Shown here: positions 1 to 8,748 of the stretch, in pieces | Numbering within the stretch: position 1 is the first letter of the stretch | Layout: the number at the start of each line of letters is the position of its first letter | DNA from: Siccirubricoccus sp. G192 | Lineage (GTDB): Bacteria; Pseudomonadota; Alphaproteobacteria; Acetobacterales; Acetobacteraceae | DNA: 64,000 nt | Assembly (NCBI RefSeq): GCF_019084075.1 | Contig: NZ_JAHREN010000001.1 | Coordinates: forward strand, 3,445,501-3,509,500 | Reading direction: 5' to 3' | Program-made: the position numbers and the translations under genes | The notes under the pieces: model-generated | The model's input: the letters and a program-made list of their open reading frames with translations, nothing else | The model's database searches: none | What the model was told of the DNA's origin: nothing

Positions 1-351
1 CGATATTCGAGGGCAATTTGCCTGAAGGCCGCGTCCCTGGCCGCCGGGTCCGGCTGGCTGGCGCCGCGCCGCGCGCGGTCAGCGCGGCAGACGCCCTCCA
101 ATGGCCATTGGGCGCAGTAGCGGCGCATGGTCGGCGAGAGGCTCTCCTGCGCACCCGTCCCGGAGCGGTCCAGGCTGCGCGTGCCATCCATGATGGCTCC
201 GCCCCAGCGCCATGGCGCCGTAGCCCGCGCCGAGCGAGGCCGAGGCATCCGGGCTGTATCGTGCCCGCGCGGGCAGCGCCGCGGCCATGGCGAGGAGGAG
301 GACGGGCCAGTTCGGGCGAAGGGCCCGGAAGCGGTGGCCGGGGATGGGCAT
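1..351 (-). pseudogene. Hypothetical secreted protein, partial, apparent frameshift
   Basis: Reading from an ATG at 351, the protein has a basic start and a hydrophobic stretch (PVLLLAMAAALPARA), which looks like a Sec signal peptide. The first frame loses sense near 205. Dropping one G from the minus-strand run GGGG (202-205) joins it to a frame that stays open to the left edge (…MDGTRSLDRSG…AARDAAFRQIALEY). The gene is therefore cut by the window edge and seems frameshifted. It lies 63 bases upstream of, and co-oriented beyond, the livM stop. I do not recognise the family. The joined reading is an inference from composition and continuity. Confidence 0.4.
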
Positions 352-414
352 CGGCCCTTCCTCCTTCCGGAGGGAAGCCATGCCCTCCCGGCCCCTGGGC
401 CGACCCGCCCCGCC

Positions 415-1407
415 CTACAGCTTCACCCTGAGCAGGTTGGCGATCTCGCCCAGGATGCCGCGCCGGAAGGCCAGCACCACCACGACGAAGATCCCGCCCT
501 GGATCACCGTGACCCAGGCGCCCATCTCGGCCAGGTAGTTCTGCATCGTCACGACCACTGCCGCCCCCACCACCGGGCCGAAGAGGGTGCCGAGGCCGCC
601 TACCAGGGTCATCAGCACCACCTCGCCGCTCATGGACCAATGCACGTCGGTCAGGGTGGCGATGCCGAAGACCAGGGATTTGGTCGCCCCCGCCACGCCC
701 GAGAGGCCGGCGGAGAGAATGAAGGTCACCAGCTTGTAGTCGTCCGTCCGGTAGCCGAGCGAGGTGGCGCGCGGCTCGTTCTCACGGATCGCCTTCATCA
801 CCTGGCCGAAGGGCGAATGCACCACGCGCTGGATCATCAGGAAGCCGGCCAGGAAGACGCCGGCCACGAGCCAGTACATCGACATGTCGCGGTCGAGCGG
901 GATCAGGCCGAAGAGGCTGCCGCGCGGGATGGCCTGGATGCCGTCCTCGCCGCCGGTGAAGGGGGCCTGGACGCAGAAGAAATAGATCATCTGCGCCAGG
1001 GCCAGGGTAATCATGGCGAAATAGATGCCCTGGCGGCGGATGGCGATCCAGCCGGCCACCACGCCGAGTGCCGCCGCCACCAGCCCGCCGGTGATGATGG
1101 CGAGTTCCGGGCTCAGCCCCCAGACCTTGGCGGCATGCCCGGCAAGATACCCGCCCATGCCGAAATAGGCGGCATGGCCGAAGCTCAGCAGCCCGACATA
1201 GCCGATCAGCAGGTTGAAGGCGCAGGCAAACAGGGCGAAGCAGAGCAGCTTCATCAGGAAGACGGGGTAGAGGAAGAAGGGCGCGACCGCCAGGAAGACG
1301 ATCATCACCAGCAGCGCCGCGAGCTGGGCGCGGGAGAAGCCCCAGAAACCCGCCGCAGCGGCCGGCTCGCCCTGCAGGGTGCCGGCGGTGATGGCAGTAT
1401 CGGCCAT
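415..1407 (-). CDS. livM: Branched-chain amino acid ABC transporter permease, LivM type
   Basis: This 330-residue inner-membrane permease forms the translocation channel together with LivH. It has many hydrophobic segments, and residues 72-83 (GLLSFGHAAYFG) are the LivM-family signature. A charged loop with PFGQVMKAIRENEPRA follows, which is the coupling region that contacts the ATPases. The ATG at 1405-1407 lies two bases after the livH stop, so the two are translated together; the longer open frame upstream only overlaps livH. It is the last recognisable gene of an operon that starts with livG at 11564. The transported substrate cannot be read from the permease; amino acids, amides or short organic acids are all possible for this family. 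Confidence 0.92.
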   Translation of the reverse strand: MADTAITAGTLQGEPAAAAGFWGFSRAQLAALLVMIVFLAVAPFFLYPVFLMKLLCFALFACAFNLLIGYVGLLSFGHAAYFGMGGYLAGHAAKVWGLSPELAIITGGLVAAALGVVAGWIAIRRQGIYFAMITLALAQMIYFFCVQAPFTGGEDGIQAIPRGSLFGLIPLDRDMSMYWLVAGVFLAGFLMIQRVVHSPFGQVMKAIRENEPRATSLGYRTDDYKLVTFILSAGLSGVAGATKSLVFGIATLTDVHWSMSGEVVLMTLVGGLGTLFGPVVGAAVVVTMQNYLAEMGAWVTVIQGGIFVVVVLAFRRGILGEIANLLRVKL

Positions 1408-1409
1408 GG

Positions 1410-2294
1410 TCAGGCCCTCCCGAACAGGCCGGCGGGCCGCGCGAGCAGCACGATGGCCATGATGACGAAGATCACGGTGGCGGAGGCTTCCGGCCAGAAG
1501 ACCTTGGTCAGCCCCTCGATGATGCCGAGGCCGAAGCCGGTGACGATCGAACCCAGGATCGAGCCCATGCCGCCGATCACCACCACCGCGAAGACCACGA
1601 TGATGAGGTTGGTGCCCATCTGCGGGTTCACCGAATAGATCGGCGCCGCCAGCACGCCGCCGATCGCCGCCAGGGCGACGCCGGCGCCATAGGTCAGCGT
1701 CACCATCCGCGGCACGTTCACGCCGAAGGCCTGGACCAGCGCCGCGTTCTCGGTGGCGGCGCGGAGATAGGCGCCAAGCCGGGTCTTCTCGATCAGCAGC
1801 CAGGTGGCCAGGCAGAGGATCAGCGCCGCCACCACCACCCAGCCGCGATAGACCGGCAGGAACATGAAGCCGAGGTCCCAGGCGCCCGAAAGCTCCGGCG
1901 GGATGCGGTAGGGCAGGCCGGAGGAGCCGAATTCGTTGCGGAAGACGCCCTCGATGATGAGGCCGAGGCCGAAGGTCAGCAGCAGGCCATAGAGATGGTC
2001 GAGCTTGTAGAGCTGCCGGATCATCGTGCGTTCCAGCACCACGCCGGTGAAGCCCACGATGATGGGCGCCAGCAGCAGCGCCCACCAATAGCCGAGGCCC
2101 AGCCATTCCAGCAGCATCCAGGCCGCGAAGGCGCCCATCATGAACTGGGCGCCATGGGCGAAGTTGATGATGTTCAGCAGGCCGAAGATCACCGCGAGGC
2201 CGAGCGACAGCATCGCGTAGAAGGCGCCGTTGATGAGGCCGAGCAGCAACTGCCCAAAGAGCAGCGGCGCGGGGATGCCGAGGATGTCGAACAT
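1410..2294 (-). CDS. livH: Branched-chain amino acid ABC transporter permease, LivH type
   Basis: A 294-residue polytopic membrane protein of the LivH family. Residues 41-48 (NIINFAHG) match the family signature, and a later QAFGVNVPRMVTLTYGAG segment matches the cytoplasmic loop that docks on the ATPase. The C-terminus ends in hydrophobic helices (ATVIFVIMAIVLLARPAG). It sits 29 bases downstream of the sixth receptor gene of the array and two bases before livM. With livM, livG (10773-11564) and livF (10031-10780) it completes a single transporter core. It is the only permease pair near the six receptors, so they probably share it. Confidence 0.92.
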   Translation of the reverse strand: MFDILGIPAPLLFGQLLLGLINGAFYAMLSLGLAVIFGLLNIINFAHGAQFMMGAFAAWMLLEWLGLGYWWALLLAPIIVGFTGVVLERTMIRQLYKLDHLYGLLLTFGLGLIIEGVFRNEFGSSGLPYRIPPELSGAWDLGFMFLPVYRGWVVVAALILCLATWLLIEKTRLGAYLRAATENAALVQAFGVNVPRMVTLTYGAGVALAAIGGVLAAPIYSVNPQMGTNLIIVVFAVVVIGGMGSILGSIVTGFGLGIIEGLTKVFWPEASATVIFVIMAIVLLARPAGLFGRA

Positions 2295-2323
2295 GCGGTC
2301 CTGCTATCCTTAGAACGAGCGCA

Positions 2324-3543
2324 TCAGCTGCGCACCAGCGGGCAGCCGCCCTCCGCCAGGGGGCGGAAGGCCTCCTCCCCCGGCGTGGTGGCCGCCACCT
2401 TGTAGTAGTCCCAGGGGCCGCTGGATTCCTGGGGCGTCTTCACCTCGAAGAGGTAGACGGGGCAGAGATTGCGGCCATCCTCCCGGATGCGGTTCTTGCC
2501 GAAGGCGTCGTCATCGGTCGGCATCGCCTTCATGCGGGCGACCGCTGCGGCGCCATCCGCCTTGGCCGCCGCGGCACCCATATCCGCCACCGCCTTCAGG
2601 TAGTGGACGGTGGCGCCATAGCAGCCGGCCGGCACCATGCCGACCGGCCGCCCGCCATTCCTCGGCCGGATGCGTTCGGTGAAGGCACGGGTGCGGTCGT
2701 TCAGGTTCCAGTAGAAGCTCTCGGTCAGCAGCAGCCCCTGCCCGGTTTCGAGGCCGAGGGCATGCACATCCACCAGCCCCATCAGCAGGGCGGCGAATTT
2801 CATGCTGCGGTGCAGGCCGATTCGCGCGCCTGCTTGATGCTGTTCACCGTATCGGCAGAGGCATTGGCGAGCCCGAGCACCTTGGCGCGGCTGGCCTGGG
2901 CCTGGAGCAGGAAGGCGGAGAAGTCGGTGGTCGCCGGGAAGGGATAGCGGGCGGCGCCCAGCACCTTGCCCCCTGCCTCCTCGACGAAACGGGTGACGTC
3001 GCGCTGCAACGCATGGCCGAAGGCATAATCGGCGGTGAGGAAGAACCAGGTGTCGCCGCCATTGCGCACCACCGCCGCGCCGGTGCCCTTGGCGAGCATG
3101 TAGGTGTCGTAGGTCCAGTGCACCGTATTCGGGCTGCATTGCGGCCCGGTGAGGTCCGAGGTCGCGGCGCCCGAATTCAGGAAGACCTTGTTCTTCTCCC
3201 GCGCGATGCCGGCGATGGCGAGGGCGACGGAGGAGGTTGGCACGTCCACCACCACGTCCACGCCCTGGTCGTACCACTGCCGGGCGATATTGGCGCCGAC
3301 ATCCGGCTTGTTCTGGTGGTCGGCCTGCAGCACCTCGATGGCGAAGCCGCGATTGGCGAATTCGGCCGCCGCCTGCTGGGTGCAGGCGAGGCTGCTCGGC
3401 CCTGTCGAATCCCGATAGGGGCCGGACATGTCCGTCAGCACGCCGAGCCGGATCGTGGCCTGCTGCGCCCGTGCCGGCGGCAACCCACCGAGAGCCGCGG
3501 TGGCCGCCCCGGCGGCGAGGATTGCGCGGCGCTTGATGGTCAT
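2324..3543 (-). pseudogene. LivK-type ABC substrate-binding protein, array copy 1, frameshifted
   Basis: This is a periplasmic receptor of the type I binding-protein fold (Peripla_BP_6 kind), about 406 residues once the frame is repaired. It begins with a twin-arginine-like signal (MTIKRRAILAAG, then ARAQ as the likely cleavage site). Family blocks shared with the other five copies include LTDMSGPYRD, ADHQNKPDVG, VPTSSVALA, TADYAFGHAL, FYWNLNDRTRAF and the C-terminus CPLVRS. The frame breaks at 2815-2823: the minus strand reads GAATC where the paralogues read GAATTC or GAGTTC, so one T is missing. The upstream part ends prematurely (…ESACTAA). It is the most divergent copy and the one nearest livH. 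Copy 5 has the same lesion at the same place. Confidence 0.85.
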
Positions 3544-3564
3544 GGCTTCTCCCCTCCCCCCGGC

Positions 3565-4800
3565 TCAGCTTCGCACCAGGGGGCAGTTGCCCTCGCTCAG
3601 CGGGCGCCAGGCCTCTTCCGCCGGAGTGGTCTGCAGCAGCTTCAGGTAGTCCCAGGCGCCCTTGCTCTCCTCCGGCGTCTTCACCTCGAAGAGGTAGGAG
3701 GGGATGATGTGCCGGCCATCCGCGCGCAGGGTGCCCTTGCCGAAGGCATCATCCTCGGTCGGCATCGCCTTCATCCGGTTGATGACCTCGGTGCCGGAAG
3801 CCTTGGCCGCCGGCACGCCCATATCCGCCACGGCCTTGAGATAATGCGTCACCGCCGAGTAGTTGCCGGCCGTGACCATATTGGGCACCTGGTTGTTGCT
3901 GAGGCGCGAGCGGACCCGCTGGGTGAAGGCGCGGGTGCGGTCGTTGAGGTCCCAGTAGAAGCTCTCCGTCATCACCAGGCCCTGCGCGGTGGGCAGGCCG
4001 AGCGCATGCACGTCATCCACGAACATCAGCAGGGCCGCCAGCTTCACGCCGCGCCGGGTGAGGCCGAATTCCGCCGCCTGCTTGATGCAATTGGTCGTGT
4101 CCTGCCCGGCATTCGCCAGGCCGACCACCTTGGCGCGGCTGGCCTGCGCCTGCACCAGGAAGGAGGAGAAATCGCTCGTGCCCGGGAAGGGCGTGCGCAC
4201 GCCGCCCAGGACGCGGCCGCCCGCGGCACGGACGAAGCCCGAGGTGTCGCGTTCCAGCGCATGGCCGAAGGCGTAGTCGGCGGTGATGAAGAACCAGGTG
4301 TCGCCGCCCGCCTTCACCGTCGCCCCGCCGGTGGATTTCGCCAGCATATAGGTGTCGTAGACCCAATGCGCTGTCGTCGGTGCGCATTGCGCGCCCGTGA
4401 GGTCCGATGTGGCGGAGCCCACATTGATATAGGCCTTGTTCTTCTCGCGGCAGACCCCGGCCACCGCCAGCCCCACGGAGGAGGTGGGCACGTCCAGGAT
4501 CATGTCCACGCCGTCGCGGTCGATCCATTGCCGCGCGATGTTCGACCCCACATCGGGCCGGTTCTGGTGGTCGGCGCGCAGCACCTCCACCTGGAAGCCG
4601 CGATTGCCGAATTCCTGCGCCGCCGCCTGGGCCAGCGCCACGCCGTTCAGGCCGCCGATATAGCTGTAGAGCCCGGACTGGTCGTTGAGTACCCCGATGC
4701 GGATGGTATCGGCGGCCTGCGCGCGGCTCAGGCGCGGCGCCATCGGCATCAGCGCGGCGCCGGCGCTGGCGGCCATCAGGCTGCGGCGGGTGATCTGCAT
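3565..4800 (-). CDS. LivK-type ABC substrate-binding protein, array copy 2
   Basis: A 411-residue periplasmic receptor with an intact frame. The N-terminus MQITRRSLMAASAG is twin-arginine-like and a cleavage site is likely after SRAQA. Mature-protein landmarks are IRIGVLNDQSGLYSYIGG near the start, ADHQNRPDVGSNIARQW, VPTSSVGLA, TADYAFGHALERD, AAEFGLTRRGVKLAALLMF and FYWDLNDRTRAF. Around residue 30 it reads GLYSYIGGLNG where its relatives read GPYRD or TYKDNTGP. That lies in the ligand-binding half, so ligand preference may differ. GGGAG on the minus strand, seven bases before the ATG, is a plausible ribosome binding site. The gap to copy 1 is 21 bases. Confidence 0.92.
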   Translation of the reverse strand: MQITRRSLMAASAGAALMPMAPRLSRAQAADTIRIGVLNDQSGLYSYIGGLNGVALAQAAAQEFGNRGFQVEVLRADHQNRPDVGSNIARQWIDRDGVDMILDVPTSSVGLAVAGVCREKNKAYINVGSATSDLTGAQCAPTTAHWVYDTYMLAKSTGGATVKAGGDTWFFITADYAFGHALERDTSGFVRAAGGRVLGGVRTPFPGTSDFSSFLVQAQASRAKVVGLANAGQDTTNCIKQAAEFGLTRRGVKLAALLMFVDDVHALGLPTAQGLVMTESFYWDLNDRTRAFTQRVRSRLSNNQVPNMVTAGNYSAVTHYLKAVADMGVPAAKASGTEVINRMKAMPTEDDAFGKGTLRADGRHIIPSYLFEVKTPEESKGAWDYLKLLQTTPAEEAWRPLSEGNCPLVRS

Positions 4801-4864
4801 GGAGGCACTCCCTTATCGATTCCCGGGCGGGGATCGCGCCCCCGCCTTGTCCTGGAGCCCGCCG

Positions 4865-6097
4865 CTAGCTCCGCACCAGCGGGCAGCCGCCCTCGCTCAT
4901 CGGCCGGAAAGCCTCATCGGCCGGCGTCGTCTGCAGCAGCTTGTAGTAGTCCCAGGGCGCGCGGCTCTCGGCAGGCGTCTTCACCTGGAACAGGTAGGCG
5001 GGGCAGAGCTTGCGCCCATCGGCCCGGATCGTGCCGGGGCCGAAGGCGTCGTCATCGGTCGGCATGGCCTTCATGCGGTCGATGATCGCGACACCGGAAG
5101 CCTTCGCCGCCGGCACGCCCATATCGGCCACCACCTTCAGGAAATGCAGCGTCGCGGAATAGTTCGCGGCGGAGTTCATGTTGGGATAGGTGCCGTTGAG
5201 CTTCGGCAGGACGCGCTGGGTGAAGGCGCGGGTGCGGTCGTTGAGGTCCCAGTAGAAGCTCTCGGTCAGCACCAGCCCCTGCGCGGTTTCCAGGCCAAGG
5301 GCATGGACATCGGAGAGGAACATCAGCAGCGCCGCCAGCTTCACGTCGCGCTTGGTGATGCCGAACTCGGCCGCCTGCTTGATGCAGTTGATGGTATCCG
5401 CGCCGGCATTGGCCATGCCGATCACCTTGGCGCGGCTGGCCTGGGCCTGCAGCAGGAAGGAGGAGAAGTCGCTGGTCGAGGGGAAGGGATACTTCACACT
5501 GCCCAGCACCTTGCCGCCCTGCGCCTTCACGAAGGTGGTCGTGTCGCGTTCCAGCGCATGACCGAAGGCGTAGTCGGCGGTGATGAAGAACCAGCTGTCG
5601 CCGCCCGCCTTCACCATGGCGCCGCCGGTGGACTTCGCCAGCATGTAGGTGTCGTACATCCAGCAGATGGTGACCGGCGTGCATTGCGGCCCCGTCAGGT
5701 CGGAGGTCGCGGCGCCGCAGTTGATGTAGGCCTTGTTCTTCTCCTTCGCGACCTGGTTGACCGCCAGCCCGACCGAGGAGGTCGGCACGTCCAGGATCAT
5801 GTCCACGCCGTCGCGGTCATACCACTGCCGGGCGATATTGGCGCCGACATCCGGCTTGTTCTGGTGGTCGGCGGAGACCACCTCGACGGTGAAGCCCTTG
5901 TTGCCGGATTCCTGCACCGCCTGCTGCGTGCAGGTGACCCCGTAGGGTCCGCTGATGTCGCGATAGGGCCCGGACTGGTCGTTCAGCACGCCGATGCGGA
6001 TGGTATTGGCGGCCTGGGCGCGCGAAAGCCGCGGCAGCATCGGGGCCAGGGCGGTGCCGAGGCTGGCGGTCATCAGGGTGCGGCGGGTGGTCTGCAT
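4865..6097 (-). CDS. LivK-type ABC substrate-binding protein, array copy 3
   Basis: A 410-residue periplasmic receptor with an intact frame. It begins MQTTRRTLMTASLG, a twin-arginine-like signal ending in SRAQA. The mature part carries LNDQSGPYRDISGPYG, ADHQNKPDVGANIARQW, VPTSSVGLAVNQVAKEKN, TADYAFGHALERDTTTF, AAEFGITKRDVKLAALLMF and FYWDLNDRTRAF, and it ends CPLVRS. At the position where copies 1 and 5 are broken, this copy reads GAGTTC. It is separated by 58 to 64 bases from its neighbours. The family usually binds amino acids, amides or aromatic or short organic acids before delivery to LivHM; the ligand cannot be assigned here. Confidence 0.92.
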   Translation of the reverse strand: MQTTRRTLMTASLGTALAPMLPRLSRAQAANTIRIGVLNDQSGPYRDISGPYGVTCTQQAVQESGNKGFTVEVVSADHQNKPDVGANIARQWYDRDGVDMILDVPTSSVGLAVNQVAKEKNKAYINCGAATSDLTGPQCTPVTICWMYDTYMLAKSTGGAMVKAGGDSWFFITADYAFGHALERDTTTFVKAQGGKVLGSVKYPFPSTSDFSSFLLQAQASRAKVIGMANAGADTINCIKQAAEFGITKRDVKLAALLMFLSDVHALGLETAQGLVLTESFYWDLNDRTRAFTQRVLPKLNGTYPNMNSAANYSATLHFLKVVADMGVPAAKASGVAIIDRMKAMPTDDDAFGPGTIRADGRKLCPAYLFQVKTPAESRAPWDYYKLLQTTPADEAFRPMSEGGCPLVRS

Positions 6098-6155
6098 GGA
6101 ATTGTCCCTGTCCTAATTTCGGGCGGGGAATCCCCCCGCCCCTGCGCCTTCCGGG

Positions 6156-7386
6156 CTAGCTCCGCACCAGCGGGCAGCCGCCCTCGTTCAGCGGCCGGAA
6201 CGCCTCCTCGGCCGCGGTGGTCTGCAGCACCTTGTAGTAATCCCAGGGGGGCGGTGCTCTCCGCCGGAGACTTCACTTCGAGCAGGTAGGAGGGGCAGAG
6301 CTTGCGCCCATCCGCGCGGATGCTGCCGGCGCCGAAGGCGTCATCCTCGGTCGGCATCGCCTTCATCCGGTTGATGACCTCGGTGCCGGAAGCCTTGGAG
6401 GCCGCGACCCCCATATCCGCCACCGCCTTCAGGTAGTGCAGCGTGGCGGAATAGCAGCCGGCATGGATCTGGTTCGGATAGAGGTTCGGCATCCGCGGCA
6501 GCACCCGGCGGGTGAAGGCGCGGGTCCTGTCATTGAGGTTCCAGTAGAAGCTCTCGGTGCAGACCAGGCCCTGGCCGGTCTCCAGCCCGATGGAATGCAC
6601 GTCGGTGATGAACATCAGCAGCGCCGCCAGCTTCACGCCGCGCCGGGTGATGCCGAACTCCGCTGCCTGCTTCACGCAATTGATGGTGTCGGAACCGGCA
6701 TTGGCGAAGCCGATCACCTTGGCCCGGCTGGCCTGGGCCTGCACCAGGAAGGCCGAGAAATCCGTGGTCGCCGGGAAGGGCGTGCGCACCTGGCCGAGCA
6801 CCCGGCCGCCGGCCGCCTTCACGAAATTCCCGGTGTCGCGTTCCAGGGCATGGCCGAAGGCGTAGTCCGCGGTGATGAAGAACCAGGTATCGCCGCCCGC
6901 CTTCACCATGGCGCCGCCAGTGGACCGCGCCAGCATGTAGGTGTCATAGGCCCAATGGATCATGGTCGGCGCGCATTGCGCCCCGGTCAGGTCCGAGGTG
7001 GCGGAGCCGACATTGATGCAGGCCCGGTTCTTCTCCCGCGCGACATTGTTCACCGCGAGCCCGACGGAGGAGGTCGGCACGTCCAGGATCATGTCGACGC
7101 CCTGGTCGTACCATTGCCGCGCCAGGTTCACGCCGATATCCGGCCGGTTCTGGTGGTCGGCGAAGATCAGCTCGACATTGAAGCCGCGGTTGCCGAATTC
7201 GGTGATGGCCTGCTGCGCGCAGGCCACCGATCCCGGCCCGGTATTGTCCTTGTAGGTGCCGGACTGGTCGTTCAGCACGCCGATGCGGATGGTATTCGCG
7301 GCCTGGGCGCGCGAGAGGCGCGGCAGCGAAGTGACGGCGGCGGCAGCGGCCCCGCTGGCGAGCAGTGAACGGCGACCCAGTTCCAT
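6156..7386 (-). pseudogene. LivK-type ABC substrate-binding protein, array copy 4, C-terminal frameshift
   Basis: A periplasmic receptor of about 409 residues after repair. The start was chosen at the ATG at 7384-7386 because MELGRRSLLASG matches copy 5 and is a twin-arginine-like signal. Family blocks are intact up to SPAESTAP. A run of six G (6246-6251) then shifts the frame, and the ending becomes LGLLQGAADHRGRGG instead of WDYYKVLQTT. Removing one G restores the normal C-terminus and the stop at 6156-6158 (CPLVRS). The damage affects only the last 30 or so codons. A wrong homopolymer count is the simplest explanation, but a real mutation cannot be excluded. Confidence 0.87.
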
Positions 7387-7449
7387 CTTGCGCGTCTCCC
7401 TATGGATGCTTGGGGCCGGCGCGGCGCCGCCGCCCGGCCCATGCATGTG

Positions 7450-8681
7450 CTAGCTCCGCACCAGCGGGCAATTGCCTTCGCTGAGAGGCCGGAAGGCTTC
7501 CTCCGCCGGGGTGGTCTGCAACAGCTTGTAGTAGTCCCAGGCTCCCTTGCTCTCCTCCGGCGATTTCACCTCGAAGAGATAGGCGGGGTGGAGCTTGCGG
7601 CCATCCTCCCGAATGCGGCCCGGGCCGAAGGCATCGTCATCCGTCGGCATCGCCTTCATCCGGGCCACCGTCTCGGCGCCCGAGGCCTTGGCGGCCGCGA
7701 CGCCCATCTCGGCCACCGCCTTCAGATAGTGCAGCGTCGCCGAGTAATTGCCGGCCTGGTTCATACAGGGCAGGTTGTCCGGCGTCTTTGGCCGGACGCG
7801 GTTGGTGAAGGCGCGGGTGCGGTCATTGAGGTCCCAGTAGAAGGTCTCGGTGCAGATCAGGCCCTGCGCCGTCCCCAAACCCAGCCCATGCACGTCGTTG
7901 ATGAACATCAGCAGCGCCGCCAGCTTCACGCCGCGCCGGGTCAGGCCGATTCGGCCGCCTGCTTGATGGTGTTGATGGTGTCACCGCCGGCATTCGCCAG
8001 GCCGATCACCTTGGCCCGGCTCGCCTGCGCCTGCAGCAGGAAGGAGGAGAAGTCGGTGGTGCCCGGGAAGGGCGTGCGCACGCTGCCGAGCACCCGGCCG
8101 CCATTCGCCTTGACGAAATTCGTCGTGTCCCGCTCCAGCGCATGGCCGAAGGCGTAATCGGCGGTGATGAAGAACCAGGTGTCGCCGCCCGCCTTCACCA
8201 TGGCGCCGCCGGTGGACTGGGCCAGCATCCAGGTGTCGAAGGTCCAATGCACCGTATTCGGGCTGCATTGCGGCCCCGTCAGGTCCGCGGTCGCGGCGGA
8301 GGTGTTCAGGCAGACCTTGTTCTTCTCCCGCGCCACGCCGGAGACCGCCAGCGCCACCGCGCTGTTCGGCACATCCACGATCATGTCGACGCCTTCACGG
8401 TCGAACCATTGCCGCGCCACCGCCACGCCGACATCTGGCCGGTTCTGGTGGTCGGCGACCAGGATCTCCACCTGCATGCCGCGCGGGCCGAAATCCTGGA
8501 CCGCCTGCCGCGTGCAGGCGACCGCGGTGGGGCCCGTGATGTCGCGGTAGAGCCCGGACTGGTCGTTCAGCACGCCAATGCGGATGGTATTGGCGGCCTG
8601 GGCGCGCAAGGGGCGCGGCAGCGAGGTGGCCGCGGCAGCGGCCGCACCCGTGGCCAGCAATGAGCGTCGTCCCAGTTCCAT
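7450..8681 (-). pseudogene. LivK-type ABC substrate-binding protein, array copy 5, frameshifted
   Basis: A periplasmic receptor of about 410 residues after repair. The N-terminal part (start 8681, MELGRRSLLATG) and the C-terminal part (from about 7929) are in different frames. The break is at 7948-7952: the minus strand reads GCCGAATCGGCC where intact copies read GAATTCGG, so one T is missing after residue A-E. The predicted joined sequence AAEFGLTRRGVKLAALLMF agrees with the other copies. This is the same lesion, at the same homologous codon, as in copy 1. It differs from its neighbours in VPNSAVALAVSG replacing VPTSSVGLA. Both halves keep conserved blocks, so the decay, if real, is recent. 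Confidence 0.87.
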
Positions 8682-8748
8682 CCCATCCGTCTCCCAGTTG
8701 CGATGATTGGGGCCGGCACGGCGCCGCCCGGCCCATGCGGTATCCCTT

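Noticed and set aside
2815-2823. Idea that GAATTC to GAATC is a systematic sequencing error at CGAATTCG
   Set aside because: CGAATTCG occurs unbroken in several intact genes, so the string alone does not cause the loss. The cause remains open.
3013-5085. Long plus-strand frames of several hundred codons (for example 690 codons at 3013 and 968 codons from 40693)
   Set aside because: They are antisense to conserved genes and are open only because of high G+C bias. Their His/Arg/Gly-rich translations have no family features. Only the part from 42319 to 43599 of the second frame has its own strand to itself.
6246-6251. Programmed frameshifting at G/C runs
   Set aside because: The runs differ in sequence and lack a common slippery heptamer or following structure, and the repaired products are ordinary full-length family members.
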